DNA of 64,000 nt, taken from Mycolicibacterium lacusdiani (GTDB lineage Bacteria > Actinomycetota > Actinomycetes > Mycobacteriales > Mycobacteriaceae). Below the pieces are notes generated by a model. That model did no database searches. It was not told where the DNA came from and saw only the letters and a program-made list of their open reading frames with translations. The stretch lies in the NCBI RefSeq assembly GCF_021916785.1, contig NZ_JAKCFC010000002.1:868001-932000 (forward strand), in the 5' to 3' direction. Below are positions 25,593-34,304 of this stretch, one piece after another (positions within the stretch are counted from its first letter, which is position 1; each line of letters begins with the position of its first letter). Position numbers and translations under genes: made by a program.

Positions 25593-25754
25593 GCTGCGCC
25601 CCCTTCTGCACTCAAGCGTTGATTGATTCCACCATGTTCATCGCCTCGAGCTGCGATTTCGTTCCAGTGACGGCTGTCTTGAACATCACCATCACCACGG
25701 GAACCAGCGCTAACATCGGGGCCCACGGCGTGCGAACCGACAGGGGCGATAGAG

Positions 25755-27386
25755 ATGCGCAGCACGATGCAGGACTTCCCACTCACCGTCACCACGATCC
25801 TGCGCTACGCCGTCGAGGTGAACGGTCAATCCACGGTCACGACCGCGCTCGGCGAGGGGCGTTACCGCACCATCACCTACCGCGAACTCGGCGATCAGGT
25901 GGGCAAGCTCGCCAACGCGCTCCGCGGCCTCGGCGTCACCGGCGATCAGCGCGTGGCGACGTTCATGTGGAACAACGCCGAACATCTCGCGGTGTACCTC
26001 GCCGCGCCCGCCATGGGAGCGGTGCTGCACACGCTGAACATCCGGCTGTCGGCCGACCAGATCGCGTTCATCGCCAACGAAGCGCAGGACTCGGTGATCG
26101 TCGCCGACCTGTCACTGACCGCCCAGCTCGCGCCCGTACTGCCGATGCTGCAGACCGTGCACACCGTGATCGCAGTCGGTGAGGGCGACATCGCGCCGTG
26201 GACCGCCTCCGGCCTCACCGTGCTGCGGTATGACGACGTCGTCGCCGGGCAGTCGCCGGAGTTCGACTGGCCCGAACTCGTCGAGACCGACGCCGCCGCG
26301 ATGTGCTACACCAGCGGTACCACCGGGAACCCGAAAGGCGTTGTCTACAGCCACCGTTCGAGCTATCTGCACTCGACGATGGTGTGCAGCGCCAACGGGA
26401 TGGGGCTCGGCTACGACGATCGTGCGCTGCCCATCGTGCCGATGTTCCACGCCAACGCGTGGGGGCTGCCGTACGCCGCGCTGATGGCTGGAGCGGATCT
26501 GGTGCTGCCGGACCGCTTCATGGATGCCGCCTCGCTGATCGACCTGATCGAGTCGCAGCGGCCCACAGTGTCCTGTGCGGTGCCGACGATCTGGAACGAC
26601 GTCATCCACTGTCTGGCCAAGAACCCGGGCCGCGACATCTCGTCGCTTCGTCTGGTCACCTGCGGCGGCTCGGCGGTCCCGCTGTCGATGATGCAGACGT
26701 TCGAACGCGACCACGGCGTGAAGATCATCCAGGGCTGGGGGATGACCGAGACGTCACCGCTGGCCACCCTCGCCAGGCCGCCGGCGTCGACCTCGGGAGA
26801 CGAGCATTGGGCGCTGCGCAGCACCCAGGGCAAGATCGTGTGCGGCGTCGAGGCGCGCATCGTCGACGAGGACGGCGACCGACTCCCCAGCGACGGCAAG
26901 GCCGTCGGCGAGATCGAGGTGCGCGGCCCGTGGATCACCGCGAGTTATTACCGCGGGCACGACGAGGCGAAGTTCGACCACGGCTGGCTGCGTACCGGCG
27001 ACGTCGGCCGCATCGACCCCGCCGGCTACGTCACACTGACCGACCGCGCCAAGGACGTGATCAAGTCCGGCGGCGAATGGATCTCGTCGGTGGAACTGGA
27101 GAACCACCTCATCGCCCACCCGGCAGTACTCGAGGCGGCCGTCGTGGCCGTGCCCGACGAACGGTGGCAGGAACGCCCGCTGGCAGCGGTCGTGCTGGAG
27201 GAGGGCGCTACCGCCACGCCCGAGGAGCTACGCGAGTACCTCGCCGACAAAGTGGTGCGGTGGTGGCTACCCGAGCGGTGGACCTACGTCGAGGGCGTGC
27301 CGCGAACCAGCGTCGGCAAATACGACAAGAAGATCATTCGGGCGCGATACGCCGACGGTGCCTACGAGGTGGTCATACTCGGCTGA
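25755..27386 (+). CDS. Fatty-acyl-CoA ligase (FadD-type)
   Basis: Product of 543 residues, ANL superfamily. AMP-binding P-loop YTSGTTGNPKGVVYSHRS at about residue 183, A5 motif GWGMTETSPLA, A7/A8 YRGHDEAKFDHGWLRTGDVGRID, hinge DRAKDVIKSGGEWISSVELE, and catalytic Lys near the C-terminus in PRTSVGKYDKK. It activates a carboxylic acid, probably a medium- or long-chain fatty acid, to its CoA thioester via an acyl-adenylate. Closest in pattern to AlkK-like/medium-chain ligases. The chain length and the exact fadD number cannot be given. Confidence 0.9.
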   Translation: MRSTMQDFPLTVTTILRYAVEVNGQSTVTTALGEGRYRTITYRELGDQVGKLANALRGLGVTGDQRVATFMWNNAEHLAVYLAAPAMGAVLHTLNIRLSADQIAFIANEAQDSVIVADLSLTAQLAPVLPMLQTVHTVIAVGEGDIAPWTASGLTVLRYDDVVAGQSPEFDWPELVETDAAAMCYTSGTTGNPKGVVYSHRSSYLHSTMVCSANGMGLGYDDRALPIVPMFHANAWGLPYAALMAGADLVLPDRFMDAASLIDLIESQRPTVSCAVPTIWNDVIHCLAKNPGRDISSLRLVTCGGSAVPLSMMQTFERDHGVKIIQGWGMTETSPLATLARPPASTSGDEHWALRSTQGKIVCGVEARIVDEDGDRLPSDGKAVGEIEVRGPWITASYYRGHDEAKFDHGWLRTGDVGRIDPAGYVTLTDRAKDVIKSGGEWISSVELENHLIAHPAVLEAAVVAVPDERWQERPLAAVVLEEGATATPEELREYLADKVVRWWLPERWTYVEGVPRTSVGKYDKKIIRARYADGAYEVVILG

Positions 27387-27398
27387 GGCCAAGCGTCG

Positions 27399-27518
27399 TC
27401 ACTCGTCGTCGTCGCCGCCCTCGGCCTGATTGGGCTGGTCGGCGCCCGAGCGCATCATGTCGGGATCGGCGTCCGGATCGCCGTCGTTGCCGTTGCCCAC
27501 GGAGTCTGGTCTGGTCAT
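27399..27518 (-). CDS. Possible 39-residue acidic protein
   Basis: ATG at 27518 opens a 39-codon frame rich in Asp, Gly, Asn and Pro, ending GGDDDE. The composition (no Arg-rich or Pro-Arg shadow character) and placement, ending 12 bp from the convergent acyl-CoA ligase stop and divergent from the DUF5709 gene, favour a genuine short gene. No strong ribosome site is present and no family is recognised. It would be disordered and very acidic, like its DUF5709 neighbour. Confidence 0.4.
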   Translation of the reverse strand: MTRPDSVGNGNDGDPDADPDMMRSGADQPNQAEGGDDDE

Positions 27519-27588
27519 GGACACAGACGTACCCACCGGGAGCGACGGCAATCCGTTTAGTCGCGTGTCAGATGGATACGTGTGCTTG

Positions 27589-28005
27589 ATGAGCACCGAC
27601 GACCTCGACGACACCTCCGCCAACGACCTGGGCGGCGCCGACGACATGCTGAGCCCCATGGAGGGCACCGACTCCGACGAAGTCCACAACGCCGACGGCG
27701 ACGAGGTGGTCGATCCGCCCGACGGCTGGAGCGGTGTGGACAAGTTCGGGATGTCGGCCGAAGAAGAACGCGAAGGGGAGTCGCTCGACCAACGCCTCGC
27801 CGAGGAGGTGCCCGACGTGACGCCCGACGACATCGACCTCAGTGCAGCCGACGGCGAAGCCGGCGTCGACGAGGTCATGGAGGGTTCCGACGTAGCGCCC
27901 AGTGACCCTGGCGTCCACCACGGACAGGTGGCCGGTGCCCCCGAGGACGGGGATTCGCTGTACACGGTCGTCGAAGACGTGACGAGAAAGGCCGATCAAC
28001 CATGA
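27589..28005 (+). CDS. DUF5709 acidic protein
   Basis: Product of 138 residues from ATG at 27589; an in-frame start 159 bp upstream adds an unlikely Ser/Pro leader overlapping the divergent small gene. Strongly acidic, with the DUF5709 core EREGESLDQRLAEEVPD at about residue 60-76 and repeated Asp/Glu runs elsewhere. No signal peptide, helix span or cysteine. DUF5709 proteins are actinobacterial, soluble and uncharacterised. It overlaps the next gene by ATGA, so the two are translationally coupled. Confidence 0.8.
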   Translation: MSTDDLDDTSANDLGGADDMLSPMEGTDSDEVHNADGDEVVDPPDGWSGVDKFGMSAEEEREGESLDQRLAEEVPDVTPDDIDLSAADGEAGVDEVMEGSDVAPSDPGVHHGQVAGAPEDGDSLYTVVEDVTRKADQP

Positions 28006-28253
28006 GCAAGCACGAAGAACTGCCCCTGCCCGACTACGACGAGATGTCGCTTGGCGACCTGCGCAGCCGCATCCGCGCACTGGACGCGGCGGGACTGGAC
28101 GCGGTGCTGACCTACGAAGCCGGCCACGCCGCCCGCGTGCCCGTGCTCGAAGTGCTGGAGGCGCGAGCGCGCGAACTCGCCGACGGCGCCGAGCCCTCGG
28201 GTGGCAACCCCAGCAACGCCCCGTCCGTCGAGCATGGGATCTCCGACCACTAG
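28002..28253 (+). CDS. Small conserved protein, DUF8129-like
   Basis: Product of 83 residues, ATG within the preceding stop. LPLPDYDEMSLGDLRSRIRAL followed by a helical LDAVLTYEAGHAARVPVLEVLEARARELADG is a pattern common in actinobacterial short proteins (I recall it as DUF8129; this needs checking). Two predicted helices joined by a turn around residue 40, then a disordered Gly/Asn/Ser tail. Coupling to DUF5709 suggests a shared process, not identified. Confidence 0.75.
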   Translation: MSKHEELPLPDYDEMSLGDLRSRIRALDAAGLDAVLTYEAGHAARVPVLEVLEARARELADGAEPSGGNPSNAPSVEHGISDH

Positions 28254-28271
28254 CAGTTCGTCTCCCACCCT

Positions 28272-28332
28272 GCCGAGTGTCGGGTCGTGCCACGCTCTTC
28301 GCCGCAAACCGTGACGGTAACCGACATTCGGC
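28272..28332 (+). repeat. Inverted repeat between convergent genes
   Basis: GCCGAGTGTCGG (28272-28283) pairs with CCGACATTCGGC (28321-28332), with one G:U pair and a 37-base loop, between the stops of the DUF8129-like gene and ltp1. It may act as a two-way transcription stop. The GCCGA arm recurs in other hairpins of the window. Confidence 0.55.
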
Positions 28333-28343
28333 GAGACGACCGC

Positions 28344-29543
28344 CTAGCGGTCGGCGCGCTGGTAGGCCGTCACGACGGCAGCGCCGCCAAGGCCGATGTT
28401 GTGCTGCAACGCGGCCGTGACGCCGTCGACCTGACGCTTGTCGGCGGTACCGCGAAGCTGCCATGTCAACTCCGCGCACTGGGCGAGGCCGGTCGCGCCC
28501 AGCGGGTGGCCCTTGGAGATCAACCCACCCGACGGGTTGACCACCCAGCGACCGCCGTAGGTCGTCTGGTCGTCGTCGATGAGCTTCGGCGCCTCGCCCT
28601 CGGCGCACAGTCCGAGCGCCTCGTAGAGCAGGAGTTCGTTGGCCGAGAAGCAGTCGTGCAGCTCGATCACCTGGAAGTCCTCGGGACCGAGACCGGACTG
28701 GTCGTACACCTGGCGTGCGGCCTGAACGTTCATGTCGTAGCCGATGACGTTGGCCGCGCTGCCGTCGAAGGTGCTCGCGAAGTCCGTCGTCATCGCCTGG
28801 CCGACGATCTCGACGGCACGGTCGGCGAGCCCGTGCTTGGCGACGTACTCCTCGCTGACCACAATCGCTGCACCGGACCCGTCCGACGTCGGCGAGCACT
28901 GGAGCTTGGTCAGCGGGTCGGAGATCATCCGTGCGCCCAGGATGTCGTCGAGGCTGTACTCGTCCTGGAACTGCGCATAGGGATTGTTCACCGAGTGCTT
29001 GTGGTTCTTGTAGCCGATCTTCGCGAAGTGCTCGGCGGTGGTGCCGTACTTCTTCATGTGCTCGCGCCCGGCCGCACCGAACATCCACGGCGCCACGGGA
29101 AATGCGAACTCATCGATCTCGGCGAGCGCCTTCACGTGGCGGCCCAGCGGTGACTCGCGGTCGTCGGCGCCGCCGCCGAGCGAGCCCGGCTGCATCTTCT
29201 CGAAGCCCAGCGCCATGACGCAGTCGGCGAGGCCGCCGCGGATGGCCTGTGCGGCGAGGTAGAGCGCCGTCGACCCGGTAGAGCAGTTGTTGTTCACGTT
29301 GACGATCGGGATGCCCGTCATGCCGAGTTCGTAGAGCGCCCGCTGCCCCGACGTCGAGTCGCCCGAGCAGTAGCCGACGTAGCCCTGCTCGACCTCGTCA
29401 TACGAGATGCCGGCGTCCTCGAGCGCCTTGGTGCCCGACTCCCTGGCCATGTCCGGGTAGTCCCACCCCTCGCGGCGGCCGGGTTTTTCGAACTTGGTCA
29501 TCCCGACCCCGACGACGAAGACTCGGTTAGTGGTTCTCGGCAT
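28344..29543 (-). CDS. ltp1: Lipid-transfer protein/thiolase-like Ltp1
   Basis: Product of 399 residues, SCP-x thiolase family. The sequence [20 protein letters not shown] near the N-terminus and [20 protein letters not shown] (nucleophilic Cys near residue 92) match, from memory, M. tuberculosis Ltp1 (Rv2790c) almost residue for residue. Later [17 protein letters not shown] and [14 protein letters not shown] supply catalytic His residues. These enzymes perform thiolytic or retro-aldol steps on acyl-CoA side chains, including sterols. A KstR-like palindrome lies 88 bp before its start, in the gap with the divergent oxidoreductase. Confidence 0.92.
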   Translation of the reverse strand: MPRTTNRVFVVGVGMTKFEKPGRREGWDYPDMARESGTKALEDAGISYDEVEQGYVGYCSGDSTSGQRALYELGMTGIPIVNVNNNCSTGSTALYLAAQAIRGGLADCVMALGFEKMQPGSLGGGADDRESPLGRHVKALAEIDEFAFPVAPWMFGAAGREHMKKYGTTAEHFAKIGYKNHKHSVNNPYAQFQDEYSLDDILGARMISDPLTKLQCSPTSDGSGAAIVVSEEYVAKHGLADRAVEIVGQAMTTDFASTFDGSAANVIGYDMNVQAARQVYDQSGLGPEDFQVIELHDCFSANELLLYEALGLCAEGEAPKLIDDDQTTYGGRWVVNPSGGLISKGHPLGATGLAQCAELTWQLRGTADKRQVDGVTAALQHNIGLGGAAVVTAYQRADR

Positions 29544-29630
29544 GGCTGATCCCTTCGCGACATTGCGTTCGACTGCAACTTACCGCCGCGAAACGGGCAG
29601 TCCAGCGCGGTCCGGTGGTGTAGTTCTGAT

Positions 29631-29644
29631 TAGAACACGTTCTA
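29631..29644 (+). promoter_or_regulatory. KstR-like operator
   Basis: TAGAACACGTTCTA fits the KstR consensus TnnAACnnGTTnnA exactly, including the 2-bp centre. KstR is the TetR-family repressor of cholesterol degradation in mycobacteria, released by a sterol acyl-CoA. The site lies 26 bp before the start of the gene at 29670 and could also control ltp1. Confidence 0.75.
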
Positions 29645-29669
29645 GTTCTGTCGCCGAGGGGAGTCACGG

Positions 29670-30725
29670 ATGGCGTTGCGGGTGGTGCAGTGGGCGACCG
29701 GTGGTGTGGGAGTTGCGGCCATCAAGGGCGTGCTCGATCACCCCGACCTCGAACTCATCGGATGCTGGGTGCACTCGGAGGCCAAGAGCGGCAAGGACGT
29801 CGGCGAGCTGGTTGGCGTCGAACCGCTCGGCGTCACCGCGACGAACAGCGTCGACGAGATCCTCGCCCTCGACGCCGACGCGGTCATCTACTCCCCGCTG
29901 ATGCCGAACCCCGACGAGGTGGCCGCCCTGCTGCGCTCGGGAAAGAACGTCGTCACCCCGGTCGGGTGGTTCTACCCCGGGGAGAAGGAGGGTGCTCCGC
30001 TGCGGGCAGCGGCGGTCGAGGGCAACGTCACGCTGCACGGCACCGGCATCGCCCCCGGCGGCATCAGCGACAAGTTCCCGCTGATGATGTCGATCATGTC
30101 CACCGGCGTGACATTCGTTCGCGCCGAGGAGTTCTCGGACCTGCGGACCTACGACGCGCCCGACGTGCTGCGGTACGTGATGGGCTTCGGTGACACCCCG
30201 GAGAAGGCGCTCACCGGGCCGATGCAGAAACTGCTCGACGGCGGCTTCATCCAGTCGGTCAGGATGATCGTCGACGAGATGGGCTTCGCGGCGGACCCCA
30301 AGATCCGTGCGAGGCAGGAGATCGCGGTCGCGACGGCGCCGATCGACTCGCCGATGGGCGCGATCCAGCCGGGGCAGGTCGCGGCCCGCAAGTTCCACTG
30401 GGAGGCCGTCGTCGGCGACGACGTGGTCGTGCGCGTGACGGTCAACTGGTTCATGGGCCAGGAGAACCTCGATCCGGCGTGGACGTTCGGCCCCGCGGGC
30501 GAACGCTACGAGATGGAGGCGAAGGGCAACCCCGACTTCACGGTCGTCGTCAAGGGCTTCCAGCCCGAGAGCGTCGCGGCGGGCCTGGAGTCGAACAACG
30601 GCATCGTCGCGACCGCCGCGCACTGCGTGAACTCGGTGCCCGCCGTGTGCGCCGCGGCCCCGGGCATCGCGACCTACCTCGACCTCCCGCTCATCAGCGG
30701 CAAGGCCGCGCCCCGGTTGCGCTAA
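29670..30725 (+). CDS. NAD(P)-binding dihydrodipicolinate-reductase-like protein
   Basis: Product of 351 residues; ATG preceded by GAGGGGAG. The Rossmann motif at the N-terminus, VVQWATGGVGVAAIKGVLDH, belongs to the DapB_N-like group common in mycobacteria (2,4-diaminopentanoate dehydrogenase-like). Further segments VIYSPLMPNPDEVAALLRSGKNVVTPVGW and GIAPGGISDKFPLMMS are typical. It is not the lysine-pathway DapB, which is shorter. In M. tuberculosis such paralogues sit in lipid regions; with the KstR-like operator here, a sterol- or fatty-acid-linked reduction is plausible but unproved. Confidence 0.82.
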   Translation: MALRVVQWATGGVGVAAIKGVLDHPDLELIGCWVHSEAKSGKDVGELVGVEPLGVTATNSVDEILALDADAVIYSPLMPNPDEVAALLRSGKNVVTPVGWFYPGEKEGAPLRAAAVEGNVTLHGTGIAPGGISDKFPLMMSIMSTGVTFVRAEEFSDLRTYDAPDVLRYVMGFGDTPEKALTGPMQKLLDGGFIQSVRMIVDEMGFAADPKIRARQEIAVATAPIDSPMGAIQPGQVAARKFHWEAVVGDDVVVRVTVNWFMGQENLDPAWTFGPAGERYEMEAKGNPDFTVVVKGFQPESVAAGLESNNGIVATAAHCVNSVPAVCAAAPGIATYLDLPLISGKAAPRLR

Positions 30726-30731
30726 CCCCTC

Positions 30732-30795
30732 CGCCGAACTGGAGAGTCACGTCGCGATTCGCCCGCCGGCAACGACGTGACTCTCCAGTTCGGCG
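30732..30795 (+). repeat. 23-bp perfect inverted repeat at a convergent junction
   Basis: Arms 30732-30754 and 30773-30795 are perfect reverse complements with an 18-base loop. It starts 7 bp after one stop codon and ends 18 bp before the other. It lacks a T run. The outer arm CGCCGAACTG and the TCGCGATTCG at the arm/loop boundary resemble the palindrome at 42678-42733. May be a terminator, a dispersed repeat, or both. Confidence 0.8.
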
Positions 30796-30812
30796 CGGAA
30801 GTGGGGGACGGG

Positions 30813-31856
30813 TCAGGGCTGCACGAGGATGCGGATCGGGTCGCCCTCGGCCTTGTCGAGCATCTCGATGCCGCGGGCCACGTCCTCGAGCGGCACCACG
30901 TCGCTGATCGAGCGCGACAGGTCGAGACGTCCGCGCGAGACCAACGTGGCCAGCGTGCCGATGTCGGCGTTCTGATAACCGAGGTGGCCCAGCACCTTTC
31001 GCTGGAATAGGTTGAAGATCGACGTCGGCCCGATGTCCGGGCTGTCCGCACTCATCCCGATGCCGACCATGCGGCCACCGACGGTGAGGCTGTTGAGCGA
31101 CTGTTCGAAGGTGGACTTGATTCCCACCGCGTCGAAGGCGACGTCGAGGTTGCGCCCACCGGTCGCCTCGGCGATCTTGGCGGCCAGGTGCTCGTCGCGC
31201 GCATCGAAGGCGTAGTCGGCGCCGACGGCGAGCGCGCGGTCGAGGATGGCGGGCTTGACGTCGACCGCCACGATCGGCGCCGCGCCCACCAGGCGGGCCA
31301 ACTGGACGACGTGCGTGCCGAGGCCGCCGACGCCCCACACGCCGACCGATTCGCCGATGCCGACCCCAGCCGTGTGCACGACGGCGCCGAACGGCGTCGA
31401 CACGGCATCGGCCAGGATGGCCGCCTGCTCCATCGGCACGTTGTCGGGGATCCTCGTCAGACCGAACGCCTGCGCGACGGTGTACTCGGCCCACCCGCCG
31501 TCGTAGGCGAACGCCATGAGCCGGATCGCCAGGCAGTTGGCCATGTCGCCGCGCATGCAGTTCGGACAGGTCATGCACGGCTTGCCGGCAGCGACGACGA
31601 CGCGGTCACCCTCCGCCCATCCGGTCACGCCCGGCCCGAGCGCGGCGACGGTGCCCGACGCCTCGTGCCCCTGCGTGACGACGGGGAGCTGCGACGGGAA
31701 CGTACCGTTGATCAGGCTGAGGTCGGAGTGGCAGATCCCGCAGAAGGCGATCTTGACCAGGACCTCGCCGGGCCCCGGCTCGGGAATGGGAACGTCCTCC
31801 ACCGCAATGGTTTTCGAATCGGCGTAGAACCGTTGGGCTCGCATCGTGTCAGCCAT
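30813..31856 (-). CDS. Zinc-dependent alcohol dehydrogenase
   Basis: Product of 347 residues; ATG at 31856 with GGAG just upstream. Medium-chain dehydrogenase: catalytic zinc ligands in FCGICHSDLS (Cys) and QGHEASG (His-Glu), structural zinc Cys quartet in CMTCPNCMRGDMANC, and the cofactor motif GVGGLGTHVVQLARLVGA at about 170-190 followed by VDVKP, the Asp pointing to NAD. Oxidises or reduces an alcohol/aldehyde pair; substrate not evident. Stands alone, head-to-head with a patatin-like gene. Confidence 0.9.
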   Translation of the reverse strand: MADTMRAQRFYADSKTIAVEDVPIPEPGPGEVLVKIAFCGICHSDLSLINGTFPSQLPVVTQGHEASGTVAALGPGVTGWAEGDRVVVAAGKPCMTCPNCMRGDMANCLAIRLMAFAYDGGWAEYTVAQAFGLTRIPDNVPMEQAAILADAVSTPFGAVVHTAGVGIGESVGVWGVGGLGTHVVQLARLVGAAPIVAVDVKPAILDRALAVGADYAFDARDEHLAAKIAEATGGRNLDVAFDAVGIKSTFEQSLNSLTVGGRMVGIGMSADSPDIGPTSIFNLFQRKVLGHLGYQNADIGTLATLVSRGRLDLSRSISDVVPLEDVARGIEMLDKAEGDPIRILVQP

Positions 31857-31942
31857 GTCGCTCCGTTCGTCGCGTGCCCGGATGGGCCGGGGGCACCCGT
31901 CGCCCACCCTAGCGCCGTGGTCGTTTGGCAGACTCGGTTCCC

Positions 31943-32800
31943 GTGACCAAACGCGGGCTCGTACTGGCGGGCGGGGGATTGGCGGGCATCGCCTGGGAGA
32001 CGGGCATCCTGTGTGGGATCGCCGACGAGTCGCCTGCCGCGGCGACGGCGCTGCTGGAGTCCGACGTCCTCGTCGGCACCTCGGCGGGATCGACGGTCGC
32101 CGCGCAGCTCGGCAGCGGCACCGCCCTCGAGGAGCTGTTCGGCCGTCAGGTCGCCGAGACGTCCTTCGAGATCGACTCCGGCGTGGACGTCGCCGCCATC
32201 ACCGAGCTGTTCGTCACCGCGATGCTCACGCCCGGCGCCACCACGGAGCAGCGGCTGCGGCGGATCGGCGAGATCGCCGCGTCGACCGACACCGTCGCCG
32301 AATCGGTTCGCCGCGACGTCATCGCCCACCGGCTGCCGTCGCACGACTGGCCCCGGCGGGTACTGCGGGTCACCGCCATCGACATCGAGACCGGCGAATT
32401 GGTGGTCCTGGACGCGAATTCCGGCGTCGGCCTGGTCGATGCGGTCGCCGCGAGCTGCGCCGTACCGGGAGCGTGGCCGCCGGTCACGATCGACGGCAGG
32501 CGGTACATGGACGGCGGCGTGGGCAGCAGCGTGAACATGGCGGTGGCTCGCGACTGCGACACCGTCGTCGTGCTGCTGCCGTCGGGAGAGAACACGCCGT
32601 CGCCGTTCGGCGACGGTGCTCGAGCGGAGATCGACGCCTTCGACGGCCGCACGCTCACCGTCTTCGCCGACGACGGCGCGCTCGAGGCATTCGGGCCCAA
32701 CCCCCTGGATCCGGCATGCCGGATCCCGTCCGCCCGAGCCGGGCGCGCCCAGGGCCGACGCGAGGCGGCCCGGGTGGCCGCGTTCCTCGGTGTGTCCTAG
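31943..32800 (+). CDS. Patatin-like phospholipase (Rv1062-type)
   Basis: Product of 285 residues from GTG at 31943; a TTG at 31925 is less likely. Oxyanion loop GGGLAGIAWE at residues 10-19, nucleophile Ser47 in GTSAGS, catalytic Asp in YMDGGVGSS. The Ser-Asp dyad hydrolases of this family release fatty acid from phospholipids or neutral lipids. No signal peptide. Position and orientation match Rv1062 of M. tuberculosis (from memory), the left end of the syntenic block. Converges with a second patatin gene 6 bp away. Confidence 0.87.
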   Translation: MTKRGLVLAGGGLAGIAWETGILCGIADESPAAATALLESDVLVGTSAGSTVAAQLGSGTALEELFGRQVAETSFEIDSGVDVAAITELFVTAMLTPGATTEQRLRRIGEIAASTDTVAESVRRDVIAHRLPSHDWPRRVLRVTAIDIETGELVVLDANSGVGLVDAVAASCAVPGAWPPVTIDGRRYMDGGVGSSVNMAVARDCDTVVVLLPSGENTPSPFGDGARAEIDAFDGRTLTVFADDGALEAFGPNPLDPACRIPSARAGRAQGRREAARVAAFLGVS

Positions 32801-32806
32801 TTTGCG

Positions 32807-33844
32807 CTAGGACTCGCCGCTCGGGCGGTCGCTCGGGCGGTCGACGAACGTGTCCAGCGCGAGCGCCGCGAGTTCCTGGCCGATCTCGATGACCTCGTTC
32901 GCGCGGTAGAACTCGAGGCTGCGGCACGTCGTGCGGGGTACCTCGATGAGCAGATCGGGTGGGTAGGCGGCGAGCGTGTGCCGCATCAGAGCAGCCTGGG
33001 CGATGTCGATGGCGCGGTTCATCACCTCGAAGCCGCCCAGCCGCGGGACCGGCATCGGATCGGCCTCGCGGACGGGGCCGAGGTCGGCGGTCGGCTCCCC
33101 GGCAGCGTCCTCGGCCGCGGCTTCGGCGGCGGCGGAGGCGCTGAAGCGGCTCAACACCGTTCGGGCAGCAGGGGTTTCGAGCAGCGTGCGCGCCGTCGCG
33201 GAGTCGAGGAGCGCCGTGGTGCTGCGCCACATCCGGTTCAGCAGTTCGGCGCTCGGCCGCGGTCCCTCCGGCGGGTCGTGCCGGAACGGGTCGTCGCCGT
33301 TGAGGCTGACGGCGATCGTCACGTCGGCGTTCACCGCGGCGATGGGCGCCATCGGCAGCGGGTCGAGGATGCCGCCGTCCGCGAGCAACCGGCCGTCGAG
33401 TTCGTGCGGGGTGATGACGCCCGGGATCGCGATCGACGCGCGAATGGCCACGTCGACCGGGCCGCGTTGCAGCCATACGGATTTGCCGCTGATCAGGTCG
33501 GTGCTGACCGCCGTGAACGGGATGGGTAGGTCCTCGATCAGGAGGTCGCCGAGGATCTCGCGGACGGCGTCGAGGATCTTCTCCGCGCGCAGTACGCCCG
33601 CGGCGGTCAGTGACGGGTCGAGCAGACGCAACACGGCGCGCTGGGTCAGGGTGCCTGCCCAATCTGCGTACTCGTCGAGTTTCCCGGCGGCCTGCAGACC
33701 GCCGACCAATGCGCCCATGGACGACCCGGCGATGCCGACGATCTCGTGCCCGCGGTCGCGGAGTTCGTTGATGACGCCGATGTGGGCGTATCCCCGTGCT
33801 CCGCCGCTGCCGAGCGCCAATGCCACGCGCATGGACGACATCAT
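32807..33844 (-). CDS. Patatin-like phospholipase (Rv1063c-type)
   Basis: Product of 345 residues; several near starts (33844, 33841 or 33832). Oxyanion LGSGGARGYAHIGV (11-24), nucleophile Ser42 in GSSMGALVGG, catalytic Asp in LLADGGILDPLP. The motif form is that of RssA/NTE-like bacterial patatins. The middle has an Ala/Glu-rich low-complexity insert. Corresponds to Rv1063c in gene order. It is only distantly similar to the facing gene at 31943, so this is probably not a recent duplication. Confidence 0.87.
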   Translation of the reverse strand: MMSSMRVALALGSGGARGYAHIGVINELRDRGHEIVGIAGSSMGALVGGLQAAGKLDEYADWAGTLTQRAVLRLLDPSLTAAGVLRAEKILDAVREILGDLLIEDLPIPFTAVSTDLISGKSVWLQRGPVDVAIRASIAIPGVITPHELDGRLLADGGILDPLPMAPIAAVNADVTIAVSLNGDDPFRHDPPEGPRPSAELLNRMWRSTTALLDSATARTLLETPAARTVLSRFSASAAAEAAAEDAAGEPTADLGPVREADPMPVPRLGGFEVMNRAIDIAQAALMRHTLAAYPPDLLIEVPRTTCRSLEFYRANEVIEIGQELAALALDTFVDRPSDRPSGES

Positions 33845-33887
33845 GCCCCGGCCGCATCCGGGCCGGTGAGCTATGTGGTGGTTGGAG

Positions 33888-34112
33888 CTAGCAGCCGATG
33901 CGGCTGAAGAAGGCGACGGAGACCAGGCCGATGATGAACGCCACGGTGGGCTGGCCGCTGCTGAGTGCGACCACGATCCCGCTGATGGCTGCGACGGCGA
34001 TGAGGAGCAGGAGCAGGCCCATCAGCACGCGCATGCCGTTGATCGATCCGCCGACGGCGGGGGGAAGTGCGGTCTTGGATTTCTCCAAGCCGTCGTCGTG
34101 CGTTCCGATCAT
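33888..34112 (-). CDS. Small two-helix membrane protein
   Basis: Product of 74 residues with GGAGAGG 8 bp before the ATG. A polar N-terminus of 26 residues, then two hydrophobic segments: VLMGLLLLLIAVAAISGIVVAL (about 29-50) and AFIIGLVSVAFFSRIGC. The C-terminal Cys is unusual. No family recognised. It lies upstream of the patatin gene at 32807 on the same strand (43-bp gap) and could be its operon partner. Confidence 0.7.
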   Translation of the reverse strand: MIGTHDDGLEKSKTALPPAVGGSINGMRVLMGLLLLLIAVAAISGIVVALSSGQPTVAFIIGLVSVAFFSRIGC

Positions 34113-34172
34113 GACCGATCCTCTCCGGAAGTGATGCGGGACACATCATACCGAGGTTTGTGATCCGCACCA

Positions 34173-34247
34173 CTACATGTAGACGGCCTAAATGATCTTG
34201 TGTCGGCCGACACCCGGGGCGCGACCGGAATAAAGGTGACATATCAC
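34173..34247 (+). promoter_or_regulatory. Three palindromes upstream of the SDR gene
   Basis: CTACATGTAG (34173-34182), GTGTCGGCCGACAC (34200-34213, 14-bp perfect palindrome) and GTGACATATCAC (34236-34247) lie in the 192-bp gap between divergent genes. The 14-mer is the strongest operator candidate. A MarR gene lies just beyond the SDR gene and may be the regulator (inference). Confidence 0.5.
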
Positions 34248-34304
34248 GTAGTTGTGGAAGTCGAACCAGCGGAACGGCCGCTGACGAATCTCGAGGAGAC
34301 CGAC

